Assembly (NCBI RefSeq): GCF_026342435.1
Contig: NZ_JAPEMT010000001.1
Coordinates: forward strand, 496,001 to 560,000
From: Streptomyces sp. NBC_00237
GTDB lineage: Bacteria; Actinomycetota; Actinomycetes; Streptomycetales; Streptomycetaceae
Length of the DNA: 64,000 nucleotides
Direction: 5' to 3'
The notes beneath the pieces were generated by a model, which saw nothing but the letters and a program-made list of their open reading frames with translations, searched no databases and was not told the DNA's origin. A program made the translations under genes and the position numbers. Below, in pieces: positions 1 to 8,212 of the stretch (within the stretch, counting starts at the first letter, position 1; every line of letters begins with the position of its first letter).

Positions 1-371
1 ACCCCGCCGATGAGGATGGCGCCGACCGCACCGGCTCCGGAGCCCGCCGCGATCCCGATCAGGTCGGGGCTGGCCAGCGGGTTGCGGGTGACGGCCTGGA
101 ACACGGCGCCCGCCAGGCCGAACGCGGCTCCCACCAGCAGCGCCGTCAGCGCTCGGGGCAGGCGCAGCTGGTGGACGATCAGGTCGGCTGCGCCGTCCCC
201 GGTGCCCAGTACCGCGCCGAGTACGTCCGCGACCGGGATCGCGTACGTACCGATCGAGACGGAGGCGATCAGTCCGCCGAAGCCGAGGACGGCGAGCGCG
301 AGCACGACGAGGGCGACGCGGGGCCTCACGGACGCGCCGAAGGGGCCGCATTCCACGCGCAGGCCGCTCAT
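1..371 (-). CDS. FecCD-type siderophore ABC permease (second subunit, C-terminus outside window)
   Basis: Membrane permease subunit of an iron-siderophore importer, working with the permease gene just upstream and the binding lipoprotein at 1595. Only about the first 123 residues are present; the gene runs off the left edge. After a short basic N-terminus there is a membrane segment, then the family pattern LRLPRALTALLVGAAFGLAG, a Q and RNPLASPDLIGIAAGSGAGA, which matches the FecCD signature (R-PR, G-G, AG, RNPL-P-G-GSG). The ATG at 371 overlaps the TGA of the upstream permease as ATGA, so the two are translationally coupled. An ATP-binding subunit probably follows beyond the window. Confidence 0.9.
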   Translation of the reverse strand, partial: MSGLRVECGPFGASVRPRVALVVLALAVLGFGGLIASVSIGTYAIPVADVLGAVLGTGDGAADLIVHQLRLPRALTALLVGAAFGLAGAVFQAVTRNPLASPDLIGIAAGSGAGAVGAILIGG

Positions 372-1438
372 CGGGTGTGCTCCTTGAGCTTGCCGCGCTT
401 GACCAGCAGGGCGAGGAAGGGGGCGCCCAGCAGGGCGGTGATCACACCGGCCTCCAGTTCGCCGGGGCGGGCCACCATCCGGCCCGTGACGTCGGCGGCG
501 AGCATCAGCGCCGCCCCGCCCAGCGCCGAACAGGGCACCAGCCAGCGCGCGTCGGGCCCGGTGAGGGCCCGTACGACATGGGGGACGACCAGGCCGACGA
601 AGGTGACGGGTCCGGCGGCGGCGACCGCCGCGCCGGTCAGGACGATGACCGCGACCGCACCCAGCGCGCGGGTGGTCCTGACCTTGGTGCCCAGGGTGGT
701 GGCGAGGTCGTCACCGAGGGCCAGCGCGTTGAGCCGCCCGCTGAGCCCGAAGGCGAGCAGCAGGCCGACGGCGACGAACGGAAGGATCTCCACGGCGAGT
801 CCGGCGTCGCGGCCCGCCAGCGAGCCCACCGCCCAGAAGCGGTACTGGTCCAGGGTGCGGACGTCGAGCAGCACCAGCGTGTTGGTGCCCGCGTCGAGCA
901 GCACGCTCACCGCGGCCCCGGCCAGCGCGAGTTTGGCCGGAGTGGCACCCCCGTACCCGGTGCCGCCGACCGCGTACGCGAGGAGCCCGGCCAGCGCCCC
1001 GCCGAGGAAGGCGAACCAGATGTACTGGTACGAACTGGTCAGCCCCAGCATGCCGATGCCCGCCGCGACCGCGAACGCGCCGCCCGCGCTGACCCCGATG
1101 AGCCCGGGGTCGCCGAGCGGATTGCGGGTGATGTCCTGGGCGACGGCCCCGGCCGCGCCCAGCGCCAGCCCGACCAGCAGGCCCAGGAGGGTGCGCGGCA
1201 TGCGCAGTTCCCGGACGACCACCGCGTCACCGTCCGTGCTGCCGCCGATCGCGGCCAGTACGTCGGAGAGCGGCACGGACTTGGTACCGATCGCCAGCGA
1301 GGCGCAGACCAGGGCGACGACCACGGCGAGCAGTGCGGCGACGACCGTGAGGCGCGCGGCAACCTGCCGTGACGGCGGGGGCGGTGGGGCGGGGCGGGCC
1401 GGGGAGACGGCCCCGCCGGTGACGGGCTTCACAGACAC
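368..1438 (-). CDS. FecCD-type siderophore ABC permease (first subunit)
   Basis: Polytopic inner-membrane permease for ferric siderophore uptake. Family signatures are visible: ELRMPRTLLGLLVG, then AGAVAQ, RNPLGDPGLIGVSAGG, and near the end GLVVPHVVRALTGPD and GELEAGVITALLGAPF. A proline-rich cytosolic N-terminus precedes the first helix. The outermost possible start is TTG at 1447, but that codon abuts the iron box at 1448-1467, leaving almost no leader. The in-frame GTG at 1438 (or 1432) is therefore preferred; the start remains uncertain. It is divergent from the lipoprotein gene, with iron boxes at both ends of the intergenic region, so Fe-dependent repression by a DtxR/DmdR-type regulator is expected. 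Confidence 0.92.
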   Translation of the reverse strand: MSVKPVTGGAVSPARPAPPPPPSRQVAARLTVVAALLAVVVALVCASLAIGTKSVPLSDVLAAIGGSTDGDAVVVRELRMPRTLLGLLVGLALGAAGAVAQDITRNPLGDPGLIGVSAGGAFAVAAGIGMLGLTSSYQYIWFAFLGGALAGLLAYAVGGTGYGGATPAKLALAGAAVSVLLDAGTNTLVLLDVRTLDQYRFWAVGSLAGRDAGLAVEILPFVAVGLLLAFGLSGRLNALALGDDLATTLGTKVRTTRALGAVAVIVLTGAAVAAAGPVTFVGLVVPHVVRALTGPDARWLVPCSALGGAALMLAADVTGRMVARPGELEAGVITALLGAPFLALLVKRGKLKEHTR

Positions 1439-1447
1439 GGAGCTCAA

Positions 1448-1467
1448 GGTAAGGCATGCCTAATCTC
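1448..1467. promoter_or_regulatory. Iron box (DmdR/IdeR-type operator) for the permease operon
   Basis: The imperfect palindrome AGGTAAGGCATGCCTAATCT matches the actinobacterial iron-box pattern (TTAGGTTAGGCTNACCTAA). It lies immediately upstream of the permease reading frame, overlapping where transcription would start. Confidence 0.8.
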
Positions 1468-1533
1468 ACCTGTCGGCCACCCCCCGTGTGGATTCAGCCA
1501 CGAAGAGGAGCTATTCTCACAGCGCCCTTACAC

Positions 1534-1550
1534 AGGTAAGCCTTACCTAA
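1534..1550. promoter_or_regulatory. Iron box for the siderophore-binding lipoprotein
   Basis: AGGTAAGCCTTACCTAA is a near-perfect inverted repeat of iron-box type, 44 bases before the lipoprotein ATG. It sits on the other side of the divergent promoter from the box at 1448. Confidence 0.85.
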
Positions 1551-1594
1551 GCGCTGCCGCCGTCTCTCGTGCTGCCGCCGTTCCTGGAGAACCC

Positions 1595-2614
1595 ATGCAC
1601 CTCTTCCCTCAGCGTCGCCGGCCGGGCCGGATCGCCGCCGCCGCCCTCACGGCGGCCATGGCCCTCTCGCTGGCCGCCTGCGGCAGCGACACGGCCGACA
1701 AGGCCGACAAGGCGGCGGCCGACAAGCCCGCCGCGGCCGCCGGCTCCTTCCCGCGCACGATCACGCACGACAAGGGCAAGACCGAGATCAAGGCCAAGCC
1801 CCAGCGCGTGGTGGCGCTGGACAACAGCCTGGTCGAGGCCGTCGTCGCGCTGGACGCCCCGCTGGTCGGCGGCATCGGCTCGTACCGCGACCAGAAGGGC
1901 TTCCCCCCGTACCTCGGTGACGCGGTGAAGAACACCAAGGACGTCGGTCCGATCGCCACCCCGAACCTGGAGGCGATCGCCGCACTCAAGCCGGACCTCA
2001 TCGTCTCGGCGACCGTCCGCCACGAGGACCTCTACCCCCAGCTGAGCCAGATCGCGCCGACCGTCTTCGTGAAGACCACGGGCCCGATCTGGAAGGAGAA
2101 CGTCAGCTTCCTCGGCCAGGTCCTGGGCGCGGAGGAGAAGGCGAAGACCCAGCTGGCGGCGTACGAGACGCGCGCCAAGAAGATCGGTGACGCGATCAAC
2201 GCCAAGGTCAAGGGCAAGGACGGCAAGTCCCCCGCGACCTTCTCGCTGGTCCGCTTCGTCGACGGCCCCACGCGCATCTACCTGCCCGCCACCTTCAGCG
2301 GCATCATCCTGAAGGACATGGGACTCGCGCGCCCTGCCAACCAGCAGGACCCGAAGGAGTTCAACATCGAGATCAGCGAGGAGCAGATCGGGCAGGCGGA
2401 CGCCGACCACATCTTCATGACGACCTTCTCCGGCGGTGAGGACCGCAAGAAGAAGTTCCTCGCCAACCCGCTGTGGAAGCGGCTCGGCGCGGTGCAGAAG
2501 GGCCAGGTCCACGAGGTCGACGACGCGGTCTGGATGACCTCCGTCTCGCTTCAGGGCGCGGAACTCGTCCTCGACCAGATGGCGAAGACCTTCCAGGTCG
2601 ACGCGGCGAAGTAG
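1595..2614 (+). CDS. Iron-siderophore ABC transporter substrate-binding lipoprotein
   Basis: Extracytoplasmic receptor (339 aa) that captures the ferric siderophore and delivers it to the two FecCD permeases. It begins with a basic n-region, a hydrophobic stretch and a lipobox LAAC with the lipidated Cys at about residue 29, followed by a Lys/Ala-rich linker. The mature part has the class III binding-protein signature PQRVVALDNSLVEAVVALDAPLVG in parts (PQRVVALD, EAVVALD, VGGIGSY) and later LEAIAALKPDLIV. The ATG has a TGGAGA ribosome site 6 bases upstream. It is transcribed divergently from the permeases behind its own iron box. Confidence 0.94.
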   Translation: MHLFPQRRRPGRIAAAALTAAMALSLAACGSDTADKADKAAADKPAAAAGSFPRTITHDKGKTEIKAKPQRVVALDNSLVEAVVALDAPLVGGIGSYRDQKGFPPYLGDAVKNTKDVGPIATPNLEAIAALKPDLIVSATVRHEDLYPQLSQIAPTVFVKTTGPIWKENVSFLGQVLGAEEKAKTQLAAYETRAKKIGDAINAKVKGKDGKSPATFSLVRFVDGPTRIYLPATFSGIILKDMGLARPANQQDPKEFNIEISEEQIGQADADHIFMTTFSGGEDRKKKFLANPLWKRLGAVQKGQVHEVDDAVWMTSVSLQGAELVLDQMAKTFQVDAAK

Positions 2615-2692
2615 GCGTCGCCCCACCGCTGACGGGCCGCCACCGGACGCGTACGGAGAAGCCGTACGCCCCGCTGGCGGCCCGACGGCTTT

Positions 2693-2718
2693 CCAGGGGG
2701 CTCTTCCGGGCCCCCTGG
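2693..2718. terminator. Bidirectional hairpin between convergent genes
   Basis: CCAGGGGGC and GCCCCCTGG form a perfect 9-bp stem around an 8-base loop. It lies between the 3' ends of the lipoprotein gene and the convergent reductase gene. Confidence 0.7.
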
Positions 2719-2723
2719 GAGTC

Positions 2724-3593
2724 CTAGTCCGTCAGCCTCCGCAGGCGCTCCGCGTCACAGGTCCTGGGGCACGTCGCGCACGCCTGGTCGGGCTCGACGG
2801 CGTAGTACATGCAGCAGCCGATACGGGTACGGGTCGGGTGCCGTCGGCCGTCGGGGGTGGTCAGCCTGCGGAAGTCGGCACCGCCGGGGAAGGGCGCGAC
2901 GGCGGTCGGCAGCAGCTCGGTGGCGGCCTGGAGGGCCCGCTCCTCCTGGCCGAGCATCCGGCCGAGGTACCAGATCCCGGAGACCAGGTCGTCGCCCGCC
3001 ATGCCCCACAGGACCCTCGGGCCCCGGCGTGCGTGCGGTCGTACGGCCGTCAGCAACGGGCGTACGTGGTCGGCGACCGCCGCGCGCAACTCGGCCCGCA
3101 GCGCCTCCTCGTCGGCCACCACCCGTGCGCCGGGCGACCCGGCCGCCGGGTCGCCGGGGAGGCAGGCGAAGTCCGCCCCCGGGACGAGCTCGAACGCGGC
3201 CGTGGCCAGGACGAGGCGGACGTCCTGCGGCGCGATGCGCGGAACGCGCCGTTCCAGGTACCAGGGGCCGCTCATCAGCAGGCTGACGGACCAGAGGTAG
3301 TCGTGCAGTGCGCGGGAGGCGGCGACGTCCCTGCGGGGGGCGTGGCCGTGGCGGGCCGCGATGCGGGCGGCCTCGGCGTCGACGAAGGCGGCCATCGCCT
3401 CCTCGCTGCACGCGAGTTCGGCCCCGTCGAGGCGTCCTCGCCCGTCAGGCTCCGGGTGCGGGGCGGGCTCCGTGTGCAGGACACGTACGTCCAGCGCTGC
3501 GCACGCCGCCGTGAGGCGCAGGTAGGCGTCGGAGAGCGGGAGCTCCGTGGACGTGGCGGGGGAGGCCGTCGTGGGCTCCATGGCCAGGGTCAT
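2724..3593 (-). CDS. FhuF-like (2Fe-2S) ferric-siderophore reductase
   Basis: Probable cytosolic reductase (289 aa) that releases iron from the imported siderophore. The C-terminus carries the FhuF cysteine pattern: a CC pair (IGCCMYY), then about ten residues later CATCPRTC, expected to bind a 2Fe-2S cluster. The rest is a typical alpha-helical FhuF-family body. The ATG at 3593 is chosen because AAGGAG lies 6 bases upstream; the longer frame from GTG 3635 would start inside the iron box at 3613-3632. It is divergent from the biosynthetic operon and should be iron-repressed together with it. Confidence 0.88.
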   Translation of the reverse strand: MTLAMEPTTASPATSTELPLSDAYLRLTAACAALDVRVLHTEPAPHPEPDGRGRLDGAELACSEEAMAAFVDAEAARIAARHGHAPRRDVAASRALHDYLWSVSLLMSGPWYLERRVPRIAPQDVRLVLATAAFELVPGADFACLPGDPAAGSPGARVVADEEALRAELRAAVADHVRPLLTAVRPHARRGPRVLWGMAGDDLVSGIWYLGRMLGQEERALQAATELLPTAVAPFPGGADFRRLTTPDGRRHPTRTRIGCCMYYAVEPDQACATCPRTCDAERLRRLTD

Positions 3594-3612
3594 CCGCGCT
3601 CCTTGATCTGGA

Positions 3613-3632
3613 AAGGTAAGGCTTACCTTAAT
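3613..3632. promoter_or_regulatory. Iron box upstream of the FhuF-like reductase
   Basis: AAGGTAAGGCTTACCTTAAT contains a perfect palindrome (AAGGTAAG/CTTACCTT) of iron-box type, 20 bases before the reductase start codon on the minus strand. Confidence 0.87.
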
Positions 3633-3690
3633 CACGATGGGGTGCCGTCGGTCCAGCGGACTCCCCGCACGTCGAACGGAAGTTGATTAC

Positions 3691-3709
3691 TTAGGGTTGC
3701 CTAACCTAA
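3691..3709. promoter_or_regulatory. Iron box upstream of the siderophore biosynthesis operon
   Basis: TTAGGGTTGCCTAACCTAA is close to the 19-bp consensus TTAGGTTAGGCTNACCTAA. It faces the ATP-grasp gene, whose start is about 200 bases downstream, so the operon transcript probably has a long leader. Confidence 0.87.
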
Positions 3710-3794
3710 GCTTCCGCCGTCGATGTGGCCACAGGTGAACCGGCGTCCCGCCGCCACCGTCGTGCCCCATGCGCCGCTCGTTCCCACGCGCGGC

Positions 3795-3897
3795 TCACCC
3801 ACGACCTGCTCCTGCCTCACCCCCCGACCCGCTCCCGCCCCACCCGCGACCCGCTCACGCCCCACCCCCGACCCGCTCCCGCCCCACCCCCGACCCG
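3795..3897. repeat. 22-bp tandem repeats in the siderophore operon leader
   Basis: About four and a half copies of a pyrimidine-rich unit, CCCACCCCCGACCCGCTCCC plus two bases. The first copies are degenerate and the later ones nearly identical. The block lies between the iron box and the ATP-grasp start, and the last copy runs into the ribosome-binding region. The period is not a multiple of three, so it is not a conserved peptide repeat. Confidence 0.75.
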
Positions 3898-3912
3898 GAA
3901 GGGCCACCGCCG

Positions 3913-5103
3913 ATGCGGTTGTACCTGCTCACCCTGAACCCCACCGACTCGGTCACCGAGGGCTTCCTCCCCGCCGCCGCCCGGCTCGGCCTCGACGTCA
4001 CCGTCCTCACCGACCAGCCCGGGGCCCACCGCGCCACGTACCCGGACGTCGAAGTCCTGGAGTGCGACGTACGCGACTTCCGCGCGGTCATCACGCGGAT
4101 CGCGACCCATCACGCGCCCGACGCGGTATTCAGCAACAGCGACCACCTCCAGACCCAGACGGCCCTGGCCGCCGACTACTTCGGCCTGCCCGCCAAGCCC
4201 TGGCAGGCCGCGCTGCGCGCCAAGGACAAGGCGCACCTGCGCCGCCACCTCACCGCGACGGGCGCCGACACGGTGTGGTCGACGGAGCTGGCCGCCGGTC
4301 AGGATCCGGCCGTACTCCTGGGCCTCGACGTGCCGTACCCGTGCGTCGTCAAGCCCCGCGAGGGCGTGGCCAGCGAGGACGTGGTGCTCGTCGGCACCCC
4401 CGAGGACCTGGTGCTGCGCTGCAAGGAGATCCAGGGCCGCCGTCCGCAGGCCCCGCTGGTCGTCGAGGAGTACCTGGCGGGCGAGCTGTACACCCTCGAA
4501 ACGCTGGGCGACGGCCGCGTCCGCCACGTCCTGGGCGGCTTCCACACCGAGGTGTCGGCCCCGCCGTACTTCATCGAGGAGCGCCTCGCCTTCGTCCCCG
4601 CCCACCCCGAGCCGGTCGTGGCGCAGATCCTCGCCCAACTCGACGCGCTCGGCGTCGGGTTCGGCGCCTGCCACACCGAGTTCGTGGTGCACGAGGGCCG
4701 GGCCCGCATCATCGAGGTCAACTACCGCGCCATCGGCGACCAGTGCGACCTGCTGCTGGCCGAGCTGCTGGACATCCCGCTCTTCGAGCACGTCCTGCGC
4801 ACCCACCTCGGCGAGCCGCTCCCCGCCGACCTGGGGCTGCGCACCGACGGAGCCGCCCGGCTGGAGTACCCGTGCGTCGACCGGGCGGGAACGCTGACGT
4901 CCGCCCCCGAGGCCACCGAACTCAGCGTGGACGGGGTGCGGTTGACGTACCGGCCGCTGCGCCAGGTCGGTGAGCGGCACGACCTCCACCACACCAACCG
5001 CGACTACGTCGGCGTGCTCCGGGCCACCGGTACCGACCAGGAGACGGTGGACCGCGTCGCGAACGACTTCCTCGCCGCACAGCGCTGGGTGATCACCCCG
5101 TGA
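3913..5103 (+). CDS. ATP-grasp ligase of the siderophore operon
   Basis: Cytosolic ATP-dependent carboxylate-amine ligase (396 aa), the first gene of the biosynthetic operon. Visible ATP-grasp elements: VVKPREGVASEDVVLVG (nucleotide-binding lysine and loop), PLVVEEYLAGELYTLET, and the metal-binding IIEVNYRAIGDQ (E-x-N) near residue 275. It probably activates a carboxylate and joins it to an amine of a siderophore building block; the exact substrate is unknown. The ATG at 3913 has GGAAGGG 9 bases upstream; the longer frame from 3769 would translate the tandem repeat and is rejected. The next gene starts at GTG 5100, overlapping this stop by 4 bases. Confidence 0.83.
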   Translation: MRLYLLTLNPTDSVTEGFLPAAARLGLDVTVLTDQPGAHRATYPDVEVLECDVRDFRAVITRIATHHAPDAVFSNSDHLQTQTALAADYFGLPAKPWQAALRAKDKAHLRRHLTATGADTVWSTELAAGQDPAVLLGLDVPYPCVVKPREGVASEDVVLVGTPEDLVLRCKEIQGRRPQAPLVVEEYLAGELYTLETLGDGRVRHVLGGFHTEVSAPPYFIEERLAFVPAHPEPVVAQILAQLDALGVGFGACHTEFVVHEGRARIIEVNYRAIGDQCDLLLAELLDIPLFEHVLRTHLGEPLPADLGLRTDGAARLEYPCVDRAGTLTSAPEATELSVDGVRLTYRPLRQVGERHDLHHTNRDYVGVLRATGTDQETVDRVANDFLAAQRWVITP

Positions 5104-6926
5104 CGGCGGCCGTGTCGCCGCGCGTTCCGGTGCCCGCGAAGCCGCCCGTGACGGCGCTCACCACGGCGGTGGACGCCGAGGCGGACCTGCTGCTGCGCGT
5201 GCTCGGCGCACTGCTCCGTGAGGACGTCGTGGGCCTGCGCACCCGCTCCACGCAGGTGGAGCGGGAGGACGGCCGCTGGCTGCGGCTGGCCCCCGAAGGC
5301 GGTGGCGGCGCCCTGCTGCTCCCCGTCGTCGAGGACGGCTTCCAGAGCACGTACACCGCCCGACTGCCCCTGCTCGTAAGGGAGTCGGACGACCGCGAGC
5401 TGACCACCCACGACGACGTGCTCACCGCCCTGGCCGCGCTCGCCCACCCCGCCGACCGGCCCGGCTTCGACGCCTTCGCCGAGGAGTGCCGCCAGACCCT
5501 CGCCACCATGCGGCTGCACGACCGCACCCGCGACGAGGTCACCGGACGCCTCGCCGACCGCTACGGCGCCGACCCCGCCGACTGGACCGGCCTCACCGGC
5601 GCGCTCGCCCACGACACCCTCGCCGCCCGCCACGACCACCCGGTCTACCCGGCCGCCCGAGGGCGCTCCGGCCTCACCGAGCCCCAACTGCGCGCGTACG
5701 CACCGGAGTTCCACCCCCGCTTCGCACTGCACTGGCTGGCCGTACCGCGCGACGCGGTCACCGTGCCCGGTGGCCACGCCCGGCTGCCCGACCAGTGGCC
5801 CACGCCCGCACTGCTCGGCCTGCCGGAGCGCTTCCATCACCATGTCGCGCTCCCCGTACACCCGTTGACGGTCGGCGAGCCCCTGGCCGAGGCCCTGCGC
5901 GCCACCGGACTCGACGGCCGGGCCGTGCTTGCCGAACACCCGCACCGGGACGCCGTACCGACCCTGTCGATGCGTACCGTCGCACTGACCTCCGACCCCG
6001 ACCTCCACCTCAAACTGCCGCTCTCCACCGCGACGTTGGGGCTGCGCAACCGCCGGACCATCAAGCCCGGCACCCTCGTCGACGGGGCTGCGGGACAGCG
6101 CCTGCTGGAAGCCGTGACCGCCCGCGAAGCGCGCTTCGTCGACACGGTCCTGCACGCCGACGAGACGGTGTACGCCCACGCGGGGCACGAACTCCTCGCC
6201 GTACTCGCCCGCCGCTACCCCGCCGGACTCGACGACGCCGTGATCACCCCCATGGCCGCCCTGCTGAGCGAGGCTCCCGGCGGCGCGACGGTGCTCGACC
6301 GCCTCGCCGACCGCTTCTACGGCGGCGATCCGCTCGCCCTGCTCGACGCCTGCCTCACCCTGCTCTTCGACTGGCAGACCACGCTCTTCGGCTACGGCAT
6401 CGCGCTGGAGTCCCACCAGCAGAACGTCTCCGTCGTCCTGGACCGCGACGCGGAAGGCCGCACCCGGCTGCGGCTGCTGCTCAAGGACAACGACGGCCCG
6501 CGCATCCACACCGACCGCATGCGCGCGACCCTGGGGACCGACGCGCCGGACCCGTCCGACTTCGACGACGCCCGGATCTTCGGCCCGGACGACCAGGCGG
6601 TCACCGACCTGTTCACCACCATCACCGTCCACCTGTGCGCGGGCGCGTACGCCTTCGGACTGGCCCGCAGCGGCCGCGCCCCGCTGGACACGCTGCTCGC
6701 TCTCGTACGCGACAGGCTCACGGAAGCCGTCGAGCGGCTCGGCACCGGGGCGGGGGAGCCCGGCGCGGTGCTGCGCGCCCGGGTGCTGGACGCCCCGCAG
6801 CTGCCGGTCAAGGCGATGGTCAGCGCCGGATCGCTGCTCACCAAGGAGCGTTCGGGCGCCGCCGACATCAACAAGCACTACACCACCGGCCCGAACTACC
6901 TGCTGCGGACGGCGGTCGCGCGATGA
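5100..6926 (+). CDS. IucA/IucC-family NRPS-independent siderophore synthetase (NIS-A)
   Basis: Adenylating synthetase (608 aa) that condenses citrate- or dicarboxylate-type acids with an amine or alcohol through an acyl-adenylate. Family features: LHLKLPLSTATLGLRNRRT (catalytic core) and, at about residue 435, YGIALESHQQNVSVVLD, followed by LRLLLKDNDG. The usual HPWQ tetrapeptide reads HPLT here (VALPVHPLTVG). The GTG start overlaps the ATP-grasp stop (GTGA) and its own stop overlaps the MFS start (ATGA), so the operon is translationally coupled. Confidence 0.9.
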   Translation: MTAAVSPRVPVPAKPPVTALTTAVDAEADLLLRVLGALLREDVVGLRTRSTQVEREDGRWLRLAPEGGGGALLLPVVEDGFQSTYTARLPLLVRESDDRELTTHDDVLTALAALAHPADRPGFDAFAEECRQTLATMRLHDRTRDEVTGRLADRYGADPADWTGLTGALAHDTLAARHDHPVYPAARGRSGLTEPQLRAYAPEFHPRFALHWLAVPRDAVTVPGGHARLPDQWPTPALLGLPERFHHHVALPVHPLTVGEPLAEALRATGLDGRAVLAEHPHRDAVPTLSMRTVALTSDPDLHLKLPLSTATLGLRNRRTIKPGTLVDGAAGQRLLEAVTAREARFVDTVLHADETVYAHAGHELLAVLARRYPAGLDDAVITPMAALLSEAPGGATVLDRLADRFYGGDPLALLDACLTLLFDWQTTLFGYGIALESHQQNVSVVLDRDAEGRTRLRLLLKDNDGPRIHTDRMRATLGTDAPDPSDFDDARIFGPDDQAVTDLFTTITVHLCAGAYAFGLARSGRAPLDTLLALVRDRLTEAVERLGTGAGEPGAVLRARVLDAPQLPVKAMVSAGSLLTKERSGAADINKHYTTGPNYLLRTAVAR

Positions 6927-8212
6927 GTGCCCCCGTACTCCCCGAGGTCCGGCCCCCGGAAGAGAGCGCCGCCGCACCGCAGCCCCTCGGGCGACGCCAG
7001 GTGCACGCCGTGGCCGGGTGCTACTTCGTGGCGTCCTTCGCCGCCCTCGGCCTGCCGCCCTACTTCACCGAGATCCTGCCGAGCCTCGGCGACAGCACCG
7101 CCCAGTGGGCCGGAGTGCTCTACGTCGTCCCCACCGTCTTCGCGGCGGTTGGCGCCCCGTTCTGGGGGCGGCTCGCCGACCGCTTCGGCCGCAAACGGCT
7201 GCTGCTGCGCGCCCAGTTGGGCCTCACCCTGTCCTTCCTGATCGCGGGGTGGGCCGACTCGATCGCCACCTTCACGGCCGCGCTGGTGCTCCAGGGCATC
7301 CTCGGCGGCACGTTCGCCGCGTCGAACGGCTACCTCGGTGCGGCGCTGGAGGGACCGGCCCTGTCCAGGGCGCTCACCTTGATGCAGGGGGCCGCGCGGG
7401 CCGCACTGGTCCTCGCCCCGATCGTGGTCGGCTCGCTGTCGCCCTGGGTGTCACCGCACCGGCAGTACGCCCTGCTCGCCGTGCTGCCGCTCACGGCGGC
7501 CCTGCTGATCGCGGCGCTGCCGGAGTCGCGGGGGTCGAGGGAGCGGGGCACCGGGCAGCCTGCGGACCCGGTGGCCGCCGAGGACACGGCAGCCCCGACC
7601 GCTGCCCCTCGGACCTCCCTGTACGCGCTGTACGCCCTGGAGTTCGCGTTCGTCTTCTCCACCGTCATCTCCTTCCCGTACCTGATGACGCTCATCGAGC
7701 AGCGCGTTCCCGGCACCTCGCCCGCCCTGGCCGGAGTCCTCTTCGCGCTGCCCCACCTGTGCTACCTGCTGGCCGCCATGGCGGTGCACTCGGCCTTCCA
7801 CCGCCGCCCCCGGCTCGGCATCGCCCTGGGATTCACCTGCATCGCGCTCGGTCTGGCCGGGCACGGCCCGGCCGACTCGCTGCTGTCCCTGACGGCGGTA
7901 CGGCTGCTGCTGGGCGCGGGCCTGACGCTCGGGCTGGTCTGCCTGTCGGTGCTGGCGGCCGAGTGCGCCGAGGGGCGGGCCCCCGGCGGGCTGTTCGGCT
8001 CGATCGAGTTCTTCTCCAAGGCCGGTGCGGTCGCCGCCGGTGTGGCCGCCGCCGTGGGCAACAGCCTCTTCGGCCCCGCCGCACCCGTGCTGACCGGCAC
8101 CGCCGTGGCCGTGCTCACCGTGTGCGCGGTCGCCCTCTCGTCCCTGAAGCTCCGCCCTCTGAAGCTCCGCTCCCTGAAGCTCCGCTCTCTGCGCATCCGC
8201 TGGAGTCGTTGA
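6923..8212 (+). CDS. MFS transporter, probable siderophore exporter
   Basis: Major facilitator protein (429 aa) with about 12 predicted membrane helices and the loop 2-3 motif GRLADRFGRKRLLL. It probably exports the finished siderophore, as MFS genes embedded in NIS operons generally do. The ATG at 6923 overlaps the preceding stop; the long frame upstream of it is a shadow of the synthetase gene. The cytosolic C-terminus is unusual: a basic run made of a repeated 12-base unit encoding LKLR (LKLRPLKLRSLKLRS). The stop codon shares one base with the next start. Confidence 0.9.
   Translation: MSAPVLPEVRPPEESAAAPQPLGRRQVHAVAGCYFVASFAALGLPPYFTEILPSLGDSTAQWAGVLYVVPTVFAAVGAPFWGRLADRFGRKRLLLRAQLGLTLSFLIAGWADSIATFTAALVLQGILGGTFAASNGYLGAALEGPALSRALTLMQGAARAALVLAPIVVGSLSPWVSPHRQYALLAVLPLTAALLIAALPESRGSRERGTGQPADPVAAEDTAAPTAAPRTSLYALYALEFAFVFSTVISFPYLMTLIEQRVPGTSPALAGVLFALPHLCYLLAAMAVHSAFHRRPRLGIALGFTCIALGLAGHGPADSLLSLTAVRLLLGAGLTLGLVCLSVLAAECAEGRAPGGLFGSIEFFSKAGAVAAGVAAAVGNSLFGPAAPVLTGTAVAVLTVCAVALSSLKLRPLKLRSLKLRSLRIRWSR

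Noticed and set aside
3769..3912. Longer start for the ATP-grasp gene
   Set aside because: It would translate the 22-bp repeat region, has no better ribosome site, and the fold begins at MRLYLLTLN (3913).
5004..6977. Minus-strand frame of 657 aa opposite NIS-A
   Set aside because: The plus-strand frame has conserved IucA/IucC motifs and coupled starts; the minus frame has none.
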